A stretch of DNA of 14,619 nt from Clostridia bacterium (GTDB lineage: Bacteria; Bacillota; Clostridia; Oscillospirales; CAG-272), in NCBI GenBank assembly GCA_024404655.1, contig JAKSPR010000028.1, positions 1-14,619 on the forward strand. Reading direction: 5' to 3'. A program made the translations under genes and the position numbers. Below, in pieces: positions 6,933 to 14,619 of this stretch (its first letter is position 1; every line of letters begins with the position of its first letter). The notes below the pieces were generated by a model that searched no databases, was not told the origin of the DNA, and worked only from the letters and a program-made list of their open reading frames with translations.

Positions 6933-7847
6933 TTATTCTTTATCATCGAAGAGGGCGCGGACGAAATCTTCTGCCACAAAGGGCTGGAGGTCGTCCACCT
7001 GCTCACCGACACAGATGAACTTGACGGGAATGTTGAGTTCTTCCTTGATGGAGAAGACGATACCGCCCTTTGCGGTGCCGTCCAGCTTGGAGAGGACAAG
7101 ACCGGTGATCTCTGCCGCAGTCTTGAATTCCTTTGCCTGGATGACGGCATTCTGACCGGTGGTGGCATCGAGGACCAGCAGAGTGTCACGGGCAGCGCCG
7201 GGAAGCTCACGGTTGATGACACGGTTGATCTTGGCAAGCTCGTCCATCAGATTCTTCTTGTTGTGAAGACGGCCTGCGGTGTCGATGATGAGCACGTCCG
7301 CTTTGCGGTTTCTTGCGGCGTTGACGGCATCAAAGACGACAGCGGCGGGATCGGAGCCTTCGGCCTGACGGACAAGCTCGACGCCTACACGGTCTGCCCA
7401 GACGGCGATCTGATCAATGGCTGCGGCACGGAAGGTATCCGCTGCGGCGATCATGACCTTCTTGCCGTCTTTCTTCAAGAGGTTTGCGATCTTGGCAATG
7501 GAAGTGGTCTTGCCGACGCCGTTGACGCCGATAACGAGCACGACGGAGGGGGTGGTGGAGAGGTTCAGCGGCTCGCCTTCGCCGATCATCTCAGCGAGGA
7601 TGTCCATCAGCGCTTTGCGCGCTTCTTCCGGCTCGGTCAGGCGCTGCGCCTTGACAGCGGCACGGAGCTTGTCGAGGATTTCTTCGGTGGTGTTTACGCC
7701 GACGTCTGCGGTGATGAGGATTTCTTCCAGTTCATCATAAAGATCGTCGTCGATGTCGGTATAGCGGGAGAACAGGGAGGACACCTGCTTGAACACAGCG
7801 TCCTTGGTCTTCTGGAGACCTGCTTTCAGTTTTTCAAAAAATCCCAT
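6933..7847 (-). CDS. ftsY: Signal recognition particle receptor FtsY
   Basis: SRP-type GTPase at the membrane that docks SRP-ribosome complexes to the Sec translocon. The 304-residue protein has a short helical N domain (1-85) and then the G domain: GVNGVGKTTS at 107-116 (P-loop), DTFRAAA at 137-143, DTAGR at 189-193, SKLDGTAKGG at 253-262, and the C-terminal helix with FVRALF. The acidic A domain of proteobacterial FtsY is missing, as is usual in Gram-positives; the amphipathic start MGFFEKLKAGL probably binds lipid. AAAGGA stands six bases before ATG 7847. It follows smc by 30 bp, a conserved pairing, but the next gene is rdgB rather than the ylxM-ffh pair often seen in Firmicutes. Confidence 0.98.
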   Translation of the reverse strand: MGFFEKLKAGLQKTKDAVFKQVSSLFSRYTDIDDDLYDELEEILITADVGVNTTEEILDKLRAAVKAQRLTEPEEARKALMDILAEMIGEGEPLNLSTTPSVVLVIGVNGVGKTTSIAKIANLLKKDGKKVMIAAADTFRAAAIDQIAVWADRVGVELVRQAEGSDPAAVVFDAVNAARNRKADVLIIDTAGRLHNKKNLMDELAKINRVINRELPGAARDTLLVLDATTGQNAVIQAKEFKTAAEITGLVLSKLDGTAKGGIVFSIKEELNIPVKFICVGEQVDDLQPFVAEDFVRALFDDKE

Positions 7848-7877
7848 ATCGGTTCCTTTCGCTTGTATGTACTTGGT

Positions 7878-10800
7878 TTAATTCTCGTTCTTGACATAGT
7901 TCCCGACTTCCTCGGTGCTGATGGAGAGTACGGTGGAGATACCCTTTTCGACCATCGTGACACCATACAGCCTGTCGGCGATCTCCATGGTACCGCGGCG
8001 GTGGGTGATGACGATGAACTGAGTCTTATCGGAGTTGCGGTGCAGATAATCGGCAAACTTGTCGACGTTGACTTCATCCAGCGCCGCCTCGATCTCATCA
8101 AGGATGCAGAACGGGGACGGATTGACTTTCAGAAGGGCAAAGTAGAGGGCAATCGCTACGAAGGCCTGTTCGCCGCCGGAGAGCAGCATCAGATTCTTGA
8201 TGATCTTGCCGGGAGGCGCTACGTTGATCTCGATACCGCTTTCCAGAATGTTGTCGGGCTCGGAGAGAATCAGCTCCGCATGACCGCCGCCGAACAGTTC
8301 CCGGAAGACGATATGGAAATGGTGATTGATCTCCCGCATGGCGTCGGAGAAGCGGGTGCGCATCTCGCCCTCCAGCTGATAGATGATATCCGCAAGCTCG
8401 GTTTTCGACTGGGTGAGGTCGTTTACCTGCGCGGTCATGAAGTCGTAACGCTCCTTGACCTGCGTGTATTCTTCAATGGCGGAGACATTGACGGGACCCA
8501 GCGCACGGATCTTTGATTTGAGGCTGGAGACGGCAGCCGCGGTCTTTGCACGGGTGTCCTCCGTGACGGGCGGATAATTCAGCATCGCTGCCGCGGAATA
8601 GGTCAGTTCGTATTCGTCCCACAGTGTGTTGACCCGTTTGTCTTCTTCTTTGAGTGCGTCGTTGTGCTTGGTTTCCGCTTTGGTGTACTGCTGGAACAGA
8701 AGCTCATTGGTGTGGTTCTGGTTCTTGATCTCTCCGCGCAGTGCGGCGTCTTTCTGATCGCAGTCGGCAGCCATGGCGGCGAACTCATGCCGTTTTCCCT
8801 CGGCCTCTGCGGCTTTGGCGCGGTCGTCTTCCGCTGTTTTCCGCTTTTCCGCAATGGCAGCGGTATGCTCGGTGCGTTTTTCTTTCAAGGATTTCGTTTC
8901 CTCACCCATGGCAAGGGAACGGGCCTCCATATCGGTGATGGACTGGCTGATCTGGGCGATCTTTTCATTGGCGGCTTCGATATCCTTGTTTACCTCGGTG
9001 AGGCGGATGGTATGGCGGGAGAGGGTGCGCTGCGCTTCCGCAAGGGCTTTGCCGAAGGCTTCACGCTGTTCTTCTGCCTCGGTGCGCTCGGCGCGGAGAG
9101 CATCCTCCTGCTCCGCATTCTCGCGGATCAGGCTGCGGAGCTTTTCCAGTTCCTCCTGATAGGTGTCGCCGGAGGCATCCAGCTTTTCTTCCTCGGTAAT
9201 GAGGGAAGCGAGCATTTCCCGGTCGTTGTTCAGCTGGGATTCGATGACCTGCTCCTGTGTGATCTCCGCCTGACAGAGGGTGCTGATCATAGACATGTTC
9301 ACGCGCAGGTTTTCCAGCTGATCGGAATACTTGCGGGAGTCCTTGTCAAGAGCGGCGAAATCCGCTTTGATGGCTGTGATCTGGTCATTCAGAGCAGCGC
9401 ACTCCGTGCGGAGCGTTTCGATTTCCGTGCTGCGGGTCAGCATACCGCTGTCGTGCTTCACGGAACCGCCCGTGAAGGAACCGCCGGCGTTGATCTGCTG
9501 ACCGTCCAGCGTGACGATACGGACCTTGTAATCATAAGCCCGCGCAAGCTCCGTCGCATGGTCGATGTTGTCGGTGACAAGGGTTCTTCCGAGCAGAGAG
9601 CGGATGACGGTGTCAAAGCGCTTGTCATAGCTCACAAGGGTATGGGCAAGGCCGATATACCCCTTCTGCCGCTCGGCTGCCTGCAGGGAGAATCCGAAAT
9701 CGGAGGCCCGCATGGTGGTCAGGGGGTAGAAGGTCGCGCGTCCGGCATTGTTCTTTTTCAGATGGAGGATCGCCGCTTTTGCGGAGTTTTCGTCCTCCAC
9801 GGCGATGTTCTGGATGTTGGCGCCCAGTGCCGTCTCAACGGCAGTGGCGTATCTCGGCTGCACCGTGATCAGCTTGGAAAGCGGGCCGTAGAGCTTGGCG
9901 CCGGGGATCTTGCCGTGCTCATATTCGCTCATGACAAAGCGGACGGAGCGGCTGTAGCCTTCAAGCAGCTCTTCCATGCGGGAGAGCGCGTCAATGCGGT
10001 TTTTCTTTGCGGTGTAGTCAAGGAAGATAGCGTTCTGCTTTTCTTCCAGCGTCTGTTTCTTTGAAGCAATATCGGAAAGTGCGGCGCGGGCAGCTTTTGC
10101 CTGCTCCTCAAATTCGGCATTTTTCGCTTGATAGTCGGCAGTAGCCTTCTTGGCCTGTGCCAGCCGCCCTTCGTACTGACGGATGTTGTCCTCGTATTTT
10201 TCCTTGCTCTCGGCGATCTCGGCCCGCTTTTCCTTGTCGGCGGAACCGGATGCCTCCAATGCGGAGAGAGCCGCTTTCAGATCACCTGCGGCGCGGGTGG
10301 CCTCGGCGATCTCATCGTTGAGCTCGGAAATGTGGGTATAAGCTTCATCAAGCGCATGGTCGTTGTCGGCCTCGGCCTGACGGTCTGCTTCACAGATGGC
10401 TTCCGCATCCTTTTTCTGGGTGAGCAGCGCTTCCAGCTGCTCGTTGGCGGTTTTCAGCCGTTCCTTTGTCTCGGTGATGACCTTGGACTGCTCGGATGAC
10501 TGATCTTTGTTGGAGTTCAGCCGCTCGTCGATGTGTGCAATCTCGTTTTCAAGGACGCTGCATTCGCCTTCCAGCTTCAAAGCAGCGCTGTTCAGCTCCG
10601 TGACCTGATCGGCGTATTCCTGTGCTTTTGCTTTGTGTTCCTGCGAGAGCAGATATAACCGCTCTCCGCGCGCTTCCATATCGGCAAGCTGCTCAACGGC
10701 GCGCTCGTATTCGTTCTTGGACAGCTTGAATGCCTCGGATAGTTCCTTGATCTGGGCTTTCAGCGCCTGCATGTCGTAAAGCCACAGGGCGATATCGGAT

Positions 10801-11474
10801 TTCTTCTTGTCTTCGTACAGCGCAAGATACGTCCTCGCCTTCTCGCTTTCCTTTTCCAGAGGACCGACGCGGCTTTCCAGCTCTGTGACGATGTCGTTGA
10901 CACGGGTCAGGTTGTCCTCAACGGTCAGAAGTTTCTTTTCGGCTTCTTCTTTCTTGTATTTGTATTTGGCTATGCCGGCGGCTTCCTCGAAGATGTTCCG
11001 GCGTTCCTCGGACTTGCGGGAAATGATCTCGGCGATCTTGCCCTGTCCGATGATGGAATAGCCCTCACGGCCGATACCGGTATTTAAGAACAGCTCATGG
11101 ATATCACGCAGACGGACGGGCTTGGCATTGATGAAATATTCGCTTTCGCCCGCACGGTAGTAGCGTCTTGTGACGGTCACTTCGTCGTAATCGGTGGCAA
11201 GACGTTCTGTGCCGGTGTTCTCAAAGGTGACGGAGACTTCGGCGAAGCCCATCTGACGGCGGGTATCCGCACCGCCGAAGATGACGTCCTCCATCTTGCT
11301 GCCGCGCAGATTCTTGGAGGAAATTTCGCCGAGAACCCATTTCATGGCGTCGGAGATATTGGATTTGCCGGAGCCGTTGGGGCCGACGACGACGGTTGCG
11401 CCGCGGTCAAAGGTCAGTTTTGTTTTGTCGGGGAAGGACTTGAAGCCCTGCAGTTCCAGTGATTTTAAGATCAA
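7878..11474 (-). CDS. smc: Chromosome segregation protein SMC
   Basis: ATPase core of the bacterial condensin (partners ScpA and ScpB, not in this window), which extrudes DNA loops and resolves sister origins. The 1198-residue length is standard. Seen: Walker A GPNGSGKSN at 31-39; a long Lys/Glu/Ala-rich coiled coil (about 170-510); the hinge (about 520-670) with GAKLYGPL and a Gly-rich INAGGSFTGGS; the returning coil (about 680-1010); and the C-terminal head with LSGGEQAF at 1098-1105 and Walker B CILDEIEAALDE ending near 1134. Gln in LSGGEQ, where many SMCs have Arg, fits Oscillospiraceae homologues as I know them. The start is TTG (11474-11472), with GGAG (11488-11485) ten bases upstream; no ATG or GTG lies nearby in frame and homologues begin at this point. 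It follows rnc by 21 bp. Confidence 0.98.
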   Translation of the reverse strand: MILKSLELQGFKSFPDKTKLTFDRGATVVVGPNGSGKSNISDAMKWVLGEISSKNLRGSKMEDVIFGGADTRRQMGFAEVSVTFENTGTERLATDYDEVTVTRRYYRAGESEYFINAKPVRLRDIHELFLNTGIGREGYSIIGQGKIAEIISRKSEERRNIFEEAAGIAKYKYKKEEAEKKLLTVEDNLTRVNDIVTELESRVGPLEKESEKARTYLALYEDKKKSDIALWLYDMQALKAQIKELSEAFKLSKNEYERAVEQLADMEARGERLYLLSQEHKAKAQEYADQVTELNSAALKLEGECSVLENEIAHIDERLNSNKDQSSEQSKVITETKERLKTANEQLEALLTQKKDAEAICEADRQAEADNDHALDEAYTHISELNDEIAEATRAAGDLKAALSALEASGSADKEKRAEIAESKEKYEDNIRQYEGRLAQAKKATADYQAKNAEFEEQAKAARAALSDIASKKQTLEEKQNAIFLDYTAKKNRIDALSRMEELLEGYSRSVRFVMSEYEHGKIPGAKLYGPLSKLITVQPRYATAVETALGANIQNIAVEDENSAKAAILHLKKNNAGRATFYPLTTMRASDFGFSLQAAERQKGYIGLAHTLVSYDKRFDTVIRSLLGRTLVTDNIDHATELARAYDYKVRIVTLDGQQINAGGSFTGGSVKHDSGMLTRSTEIETLRTECAALNDQITAIKADFAALDKDSRKYSDQLENLRVNMSMISTLCQAEITQEQVIESQLNNDREMLASLITEEEKLDASGDTYQEELEKLRSLIRENAEQEDALRAERTEAEEQREAFGKALAEAQRTLSRHTIRLTEVNKDIEAANEKIAQISQSITDMEARSLAMGEETKSLKEKRTEHTAAIAEKRKTAEDDRAKAAEAEGKRHEFAAMAADCDQKDAALRGEIKNQNHTNELLFQQYTKAETKHNDALKEEDKRVNTLWDEYELTYSAAAMLNYPPVTEDTRAKTAAAVSSLKSKIRALGPVNVSAIEEYTQVKERYDFMTAQVNDLTQSKTELADIIYQLEGEMRTRFSDAMREINHHFHIVFRELFGGGHAELILSEPDNILESGIEINVAPPGKIIKNLMLLSGGEQAFVAIALYFALLKVNPSPFCILDEIEAALDEVNVDKFADYLHRNSDKTQFIVITHRRGTMEIADRLYGVTMVEKGISTVLSISTEEVGNYVKNEN

Positions 11475-11495
11475 AGTGCTTGTTCTCCGTTTCGT

Positions 11496-12236
11496 TTATT
11501 CTTCTTCGGGCTGTTCCTCACCGAAGAGGATCAGCGCTTGATATGCGGCCATCTGCTCGGATTCGCGCTTGGTAGCGCCTTTGCCGCGTCCGATGATGTT
11601 GGAATTCAGCCGTGCTTCGGTCTCAAAGACCTTCTTGTGATCGGGGCCGGTCTGACCGATCAGGACATATTCGAGAATCTCACCGGGACGCTGCTGGGTG
11701 ATCTGCTGCAGCAGTGTCTTATAGTCCTTGGTGCGTCCGTTTTTCAGCATGGCGGCCTCTTTCTTGACATAGGGAAGCAGGAATCTTGCCGCTTCCTCTT
11801 TCCCTGCATCAAGATAGATGGCAGCGAGCAGCGCTTCAAAGGCATCGGCAAGAATGGACTTGCGGCTTCTGCCGTGGTTCAGTTCCTCACCGCGTCCGAG
11901 CATGAGATAGTCACCTAAATGGATATCATCGGCATAGCGGCAGCAGGCGTCCTCACAGACGATGCTGGCACGCATCTTGGTCAGCGATCCTTCGGGCAGG
12001 GTGCGGAAGGTGGAGAATAAATATTCGCTTGTAATGATGGAAAGCACGGAGTCGCCCAGAAACTCGCTGCGTTCATTGCACACGGCAGTGATACCCTTAG
12101 AGCGCAGCTCGTTTGCATAGGAGGAATGGGTCAGCGCTTCTTTGAGCAGCTGGCTGTTTTTGAAATGGTATCCGATGGTGTCCTCCAGCAGTGCCGGGGA
12201 GACCGGATATACGGATTCCGCAGTGTTTGCAGGCAT
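11496..12236 (-). CDS. rnc: Ribonuclease III
   Basis: Double-strand-specific endoribonuclease that matures 30S rRNA precursors and cuts structured mRNAs. The 246-residue protein has the catalytic RNase III domain with NERSEFLGDS (Glu55, Glu58, Asp62; the usual form is NERLEFLGD, so Leu is Ser here), the second acidic pair in ILADAFEALLAAIYLD (Asp131, Glu134), and a C-terminal dsRNA-binding domain (about 172-240) ending RESEQMAAYQALI. The acidic tail EEQPEEE is unremarkable. I chose ATG 12236 because AAAGGAG (12251-12245) stands eight bases upstream; a longer in-frame reading from 12347 would overlap plsX by 47 bp and add 37 residues unlike the family. It lies upstream of smc as in many Firmicutes. 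Confidence 0.97.
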   Translation of the reverse strand: MPANTAESVYPVSPALLEDTIGYHFKNSQLLKEALTHSSYANELRSKGITAVCNERSEFLGDSVLSIITSEYLFSTFRTLPEGSLTKMRASIVCEDACCRYADDIHLGDYLMLGRGEELNHGRSRKSILADAFEALLAAIYLDAGKEEAARFLLPYVKKEAAMLKNGRTKDYKTLLQQITQQRPGEILEYVLIGQTGPDHKKVFETEARLNSNIIGRGKGATKRESEQMAAYQALILFGEEQPEEE

Positions 12237-12300
12237 GGGATATACTCCTTTCCCCGGTGCGCGGGACGCGTGCTGACCGGGACAGCGGACCCGGAGCGCA
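12237..12300 (-). other. GC-rich spacer between plsX and rnc with two short hairpins
   Basis: The largest gap in the window, 64 bp and about 70% G+C, whereas the other gaps are AT-rich. On the plus strand CCGGG (12277-12281) and CCCGG (12290-12294) form a 5-bp stem with an 8-nt loop, and CGCG-GGA-CGCG (12260-12270) forms a second, 4-bp stem. No T-run follows, so this is not a rho-independent terminator. The rnc ribosome binding site AAAGGAG lies just downstream at 12251-12245. Any role in controlling rnc translation or transcript stability is inference. Confidence 0.35.
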
Positions 12301-13335
12301 TCAGCCCTGAGTCTCTTCGGATTTGTGTTTGACGTAAATGGATGCACGGGATGCGATTTCTTCCGTGAGCCCTGTGCTCACAAAGGAAATGGCCTGACGG
12401 CAGGCGTTTTTGATCTCCTTGGCGTTGGCGGAGCCGTGGGCTTTGATGACGGGCTTGGAAATGCCGAGGAAGGGAGAACCGCCGTATTCGGAGGAGTCAA
12501 AGTCGCGTTTTAACTGCTTTAGCTGCTTTTTCATGATGAGGGCGGAGAACTTGGTGACGACATTCTCCATGAACATGCGCTTCAGGCGGAGGGTAAAGAA
12601 GATGCCCATGCCCTCGATGAGTTTGAGCACGATATTGCCCGTGAAGCCGTCAGCGACCAGAACGTCACATTTGCCCTTGTAAATTTCCTTGCCTTCCACG
12701 TTGCCCACAAAACGGATGGTGTCGTTATTTGAAAGCCGCTCGTAGGTCTCCACGTAGACCGGAATGCCCTTATGGGGTTCTGCGCCGTTATTGATGAGGC
12801 CGACTTCCGGTTCCTTGATACCGAAAATCTTTTCCATGTAGACCGCGCCCATGAAGGCGAACTGTTCCATATACTCGCTGGTCACGTTGATGTTGGCGCC
12901 GCAATCCAGCAGCAGAGCGGGGCGGTCGAAGGGAAGAATGGTGGCGATCGCCGCACGGCGGATTCCTTTGACGGTACGGACGATCATGGTAGCACCGGTA
13001 TAAAGCGCTCCCGTGTTGCCGGCGCAGACCAGTGCGTCTCCGCGTCCGTCTGCAAGAAGGTGCAGAGCAACAGCCATGGAGCAGTTTTTCTTTTTGCGCA
13101 TGACGTCGAAGGGATCGTCCTCCATCGTCAGTACCTCGTCCGCATGGACGATCTCAATGCGGGAGCCTTCATAGGAGGCTCCGTCGTTTTCGGCAAGAGA
13201 GGCACGGATAGCGCTCTCGTCACCGACCAGGATCAGGGACAGACCCTCATCCAGCGTCCGGAGAGCAAGTACCGCACCTTTTACGATTTCCGCCGGGGCG
13301 TTGTCGCCGCCCATGGCGTCCAGAATGATTTTCAT
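12301..13335 (-). CDS. plsX: Phosphate acyltransferase PlsX
   Basis: PlsX converts acyl-ACP and orthophosphate to acyl-phosphate, the donor for PlsY in glycerol-3-phosphate acylation, the first step of phospholipid synthesis. It is a peripheral membrane enzyme. The 344-residue protein has DAMGGDNAP at 6-14 at the very start, AGNTGALYTGA at 105-115, LLDCGAN, and GFTGNIVLKLIEG, all in family order; length is normal. ATG 13335 follows AAAGGA by thirteen bases. The gap from trmFO is 30 bp. In many Firmicutes plsX is grouped with fapR, fabD, fabG or acpP; none of these is beside it here. A perfect 6-bp inverted repeat lies inside its 3' end (12365-12381). Confidence 0.98.
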   Translation of the reverse strand: MKIILDAMGGDNAPAEIVKGAVLALRTLDEGLSLILVGDESAIRASLAENDGASYEGSRIEIVHADEVLTMEDDPFDVMRKKKNCSMAVALHLLADGRGDALVCAGNTGALYTGATMIVRTVKGIRRAAIATILPFDRPALLLDCGANINVTSEYMEQFAFMGAVYMEKIFGIKEPEVGLINNGAEPHKGIPVYVETYERLSNNDTIRFVGNVEGKEIYKGKCDVLVADGFTGNIVLKLIEGMGIFFTLRLKRMFMENVVTKFSALIMKKQLKQLKRDFDSSEYGGSPFLGISKPVIKAHGSANAKEIKNACRQAISFVSTGLTEEIASRASIYVKHKSEETQG

Positions 13336-13365
13336 AGATTCTAAAATGTCCTTTCCGGGATGACA

Positions 13366-14619
13366 TTAACAATCGGAGATTTCCGTTGGGAAGAGCTCCT
13401 CTGCACATTGTGCTGCCAGAGTGCAGGCGCGGGCAGCGTAAGCGTCGTTGCGGGCCTTTTTGCCGCCCTTAACTTTCTTTTCCAGCGGCGGGATGAGGCC
13501 GAAATTGGCGTTCATCGGCTGGAAGTCCACCACTCGCTCATCGGAGATATAGGCTGCCATGGAGCCGATGACGGTTTCCTTCGGGAAGAAGTAGGCCGTC
13601 TGGCCCAGCACCCGGCGGGCGGCGTTGATGCCTGCCGTAAAGCCGGAGGCGGTGGATTCAATGTAGCCCTCTACCCCCGTCATCTGACCTGCAAAGAACA
13701 GGGCAGGACGGCTGCGCATGGAATAGTCACGGTCAAGGAGCTTGGGGGAATTTAAGAACGTATTTCTGTGCATGACGCCGTAGCGTAAGAATTCCGCATG
13801 TTCAAGTCCCGGGATGAGACCGAAGACACGGCGCTGCTCGTCCCATGTCAGATGGGTCTGGAAGCCGACCAGATTATACATGGTCTTGTCGGTGTTTTCC
13901 TGCCGCAGTTGGACGACGGCGTAGGGTTCCCGTCCGGTACGCGGGTCAGGCAGTCCTACGGGCTTCAAAGGACCATAGAGCAGGGTATCCATACCCCGCT
14001 TTGCCATGACCTCCACGGGCATACAGCCCTCAAAGACGGTCAACTCTTCCCCTTGCGGGAGATCGAACTCATGCAGCGGCGCTTCCTTTGCCGTGATGAG
14101 CGCCTGATAGAAGGCGGTGTATTCCTCTTTGGTCATGGGGCAGTTGAGATAAGCCGCCTCGCCCTTATCGTAGCGGGAGGCCTCCCAGGCGCGTTCCATG
14201 TTGACCGATGCGGCGTCCACAATGGGAGCGGCAGCATCAAAAAAGTGGAGGTATTCCGCACCTGTCAGCTCTGCAATGGACTTGGAGAGCGCATCCGCGG
14301 TCAGGGGACCGGTCGCAACGACGGTAACGGCGTCGGGGTCGGCGGGAAGCTCTTTCACTTCCTCTTCAATGACCGTGATCAGCGGATGGGAGCGGATCTT
14401 ATCGGTGATATAATCGGAAAATCCCGTGCGGTCCACGGCCAGCGCGGCACCCGCGGGGACTTCGTTTGCATAAGCTGCCTCCATGATGAGGGAGCCCAGC
14501 AGCCGGAGTTCTTCTTTCAGAAGCCCGATGGCGTTGAAGATCTGATTGGAGCGCAGGGAGTTGGAGCAGACCAGCTCAGCAAAGCCAGTATAGCGGTGAG
14601 CGGGGGTATGCTTTTCCGG
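13366..14619 (-). CDS. trmFO: Folate-dependent tRNA (uracil-54-C5)-methyltransferase TrmFO (5' end outside window)
   Basis: FAD- and methylenetetrahydrofolate-dependent enzyme that makes ribothymidine at position 54 of the tRNA T-loop. The frame stays open from the right edge: 417 codons are visible, and about 33 N-terminal residues, including the GxGxxG FAD loop, should lie outside. Seen: HTPAHRYTGFAELVCSNSLRS at visible codons 4-24, with the conserved Cys of the CSNSLR motif; GSLIMEAA; VVATGPLT; EGCMPVEVMAKRGMDTLLYGP with the second family Cys at visible codon 199; QMTGVEGYIESTASG and GINAARR near the C-terminus. An apparent start at 14484 is an internal Met, because the sequence upstream of it matches the family in frame. 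It is the furthest-upstream gene in the co-directional run. Confidence 0.97.
   Translation of the reverse strand, partial: PEKHTPAHRYTGFAELVCSNSLRSNQIFNAIGLLKEELRLLGSLIMEAAYANEVPAGAALAVDRTGFSDYITDKIRSHPLITVIEEEVKELPADPDAVTVVATGPLTADALSKSIAELTGAEYLHFFDAAAPIVDAASVNMERAWEASRYDKGEAAYLNCPMTKEEYTAFYQALITAKEAPLHEFDLPQGEELTVFEGCMPVEVMAKRGMDTLLYGPLKPVGLPDPRTGREPYAVVQLRQENTDKTMYNLVGFQTHLTWDEQRRVFGLIPGLEHAEFLRYGVMHRNTFLNSPKLLDRDYSMRSRPALFFAGQMTGVEGYIESTASGFTAGINAARRVLGQTAYFFPKETVIGSMAAYISDERVVDFQPMNANFGLIPPLEKKVKGGKKARNDAYAARACTLAAQCAEELFPTEISDC

Noticed and set aside
6921..8516. 531-codon plus-strand open frame opposite ftsY and the 3' end of smc
   Set aside because: It lies antisense to two certain genes and crosses their border, its translation resembles no family I know, and it follows from the scarcity of codons whose complements are stops in genes of this composition.
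8664..10064. 466-codon plus-strand open frame opposite smc
   Set aside because: Antisense shadow of the SMC coiled-coil and hinge region. The translation is low in complexity and has no recognisable domain.
12237..12347. Longer rnc reading from 12347
   Set aside because: Adds 37 Arg/Pro-rich residues unlike RNase III and overlaps plsX, while ATG 12236 has an ideal AAAGGAG site.
13336..13345. TAGAAT just before plsX as a -10 box
   Set aside because: It lies between the ribosome binding site and the ATG, and the only -35-like string is 23 nt away.
13366..14484. trmFO starting at ATG 14484
   Set aside because: The 45 codons upstream are in frame, have no stop and include the family motif ELVCSNSLRS, so this Met is internal and the gene is cut by the window edge.

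Overview
The window is a conserved core-genome block from a low-to-mid GC Gram-positive bacterium, most likely Clostridia close to the Oscillospiraceae/Ruminococcaceae. The pointers are the gene order rnc-smc-ftsY and yhbY-nadD-yqeK-LCP-rsfS-leuS, an FtsY without an acidic A domain, a folate-type TrmFO, an SMC with an LSGGEQAF signature, repeated AAAGGA/AAAGGAG ribosome binding sites, and two LytR-CpsA-Psr wall-polymer ligases. The lineage call is inference from motifs and gene order.

All thirteen genes lie on the minus strand, so the biological order runs from the right edge to the left. (1) 14619-12301: trmFO (its first ~33 codons lie outside the window), then plsX. (2) 12236-6933: rnc, smc and ftsY, covering RNA processing, chromosome organisation and membrane targeting. 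acpP, which often lies between plsX and rnc, is absent and a 64-bp GC-rich spacer is there instead. (3) 6909-4614: rdgB, yhbY, nadD and yqeK, covering nucleotide-pool cleaning, a ribosome-assembly factor, NAD synthesis and an Ap4A hydrolase. (4) 4599-1496: two adjacent LCP genes, clearly paralogues, with very different N-terminal halves. (5) 1468-1: rsfS, then leuS, whose C-terminal part runs off the left edge.

Gaps between genes are only 14 to 64 bp and no rho-independent terminator was seen in any of them, so the block reads as one long operon or several overlapping ones. The one convincing internal promoter candidate overlaps the end of rsfS: TTGACA, a 17-nt spacer, TAAAAT. It would give leuS its own ~30-nt leader, with no room for a T-box. 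There are no tRNAs, rRNAs, insertion sequences, CRISPR arrays or phage genes, and no stretch over 300 bp lacks a gene. Long plus-strand open frames (up to 531 codons) are antisense shadows of smc, ftsY and the other genes.

I did not find a clearly new system. The points most worth a second look are the tandem LCP pair, the ~197-residue acidic, proline-rich cytoplasmic tail of the first LCP protein, the leuS promoter candidate, a slippery A8 run near the start of leuS, the TTG start of smc, and the structured spacer ahead of rnc.
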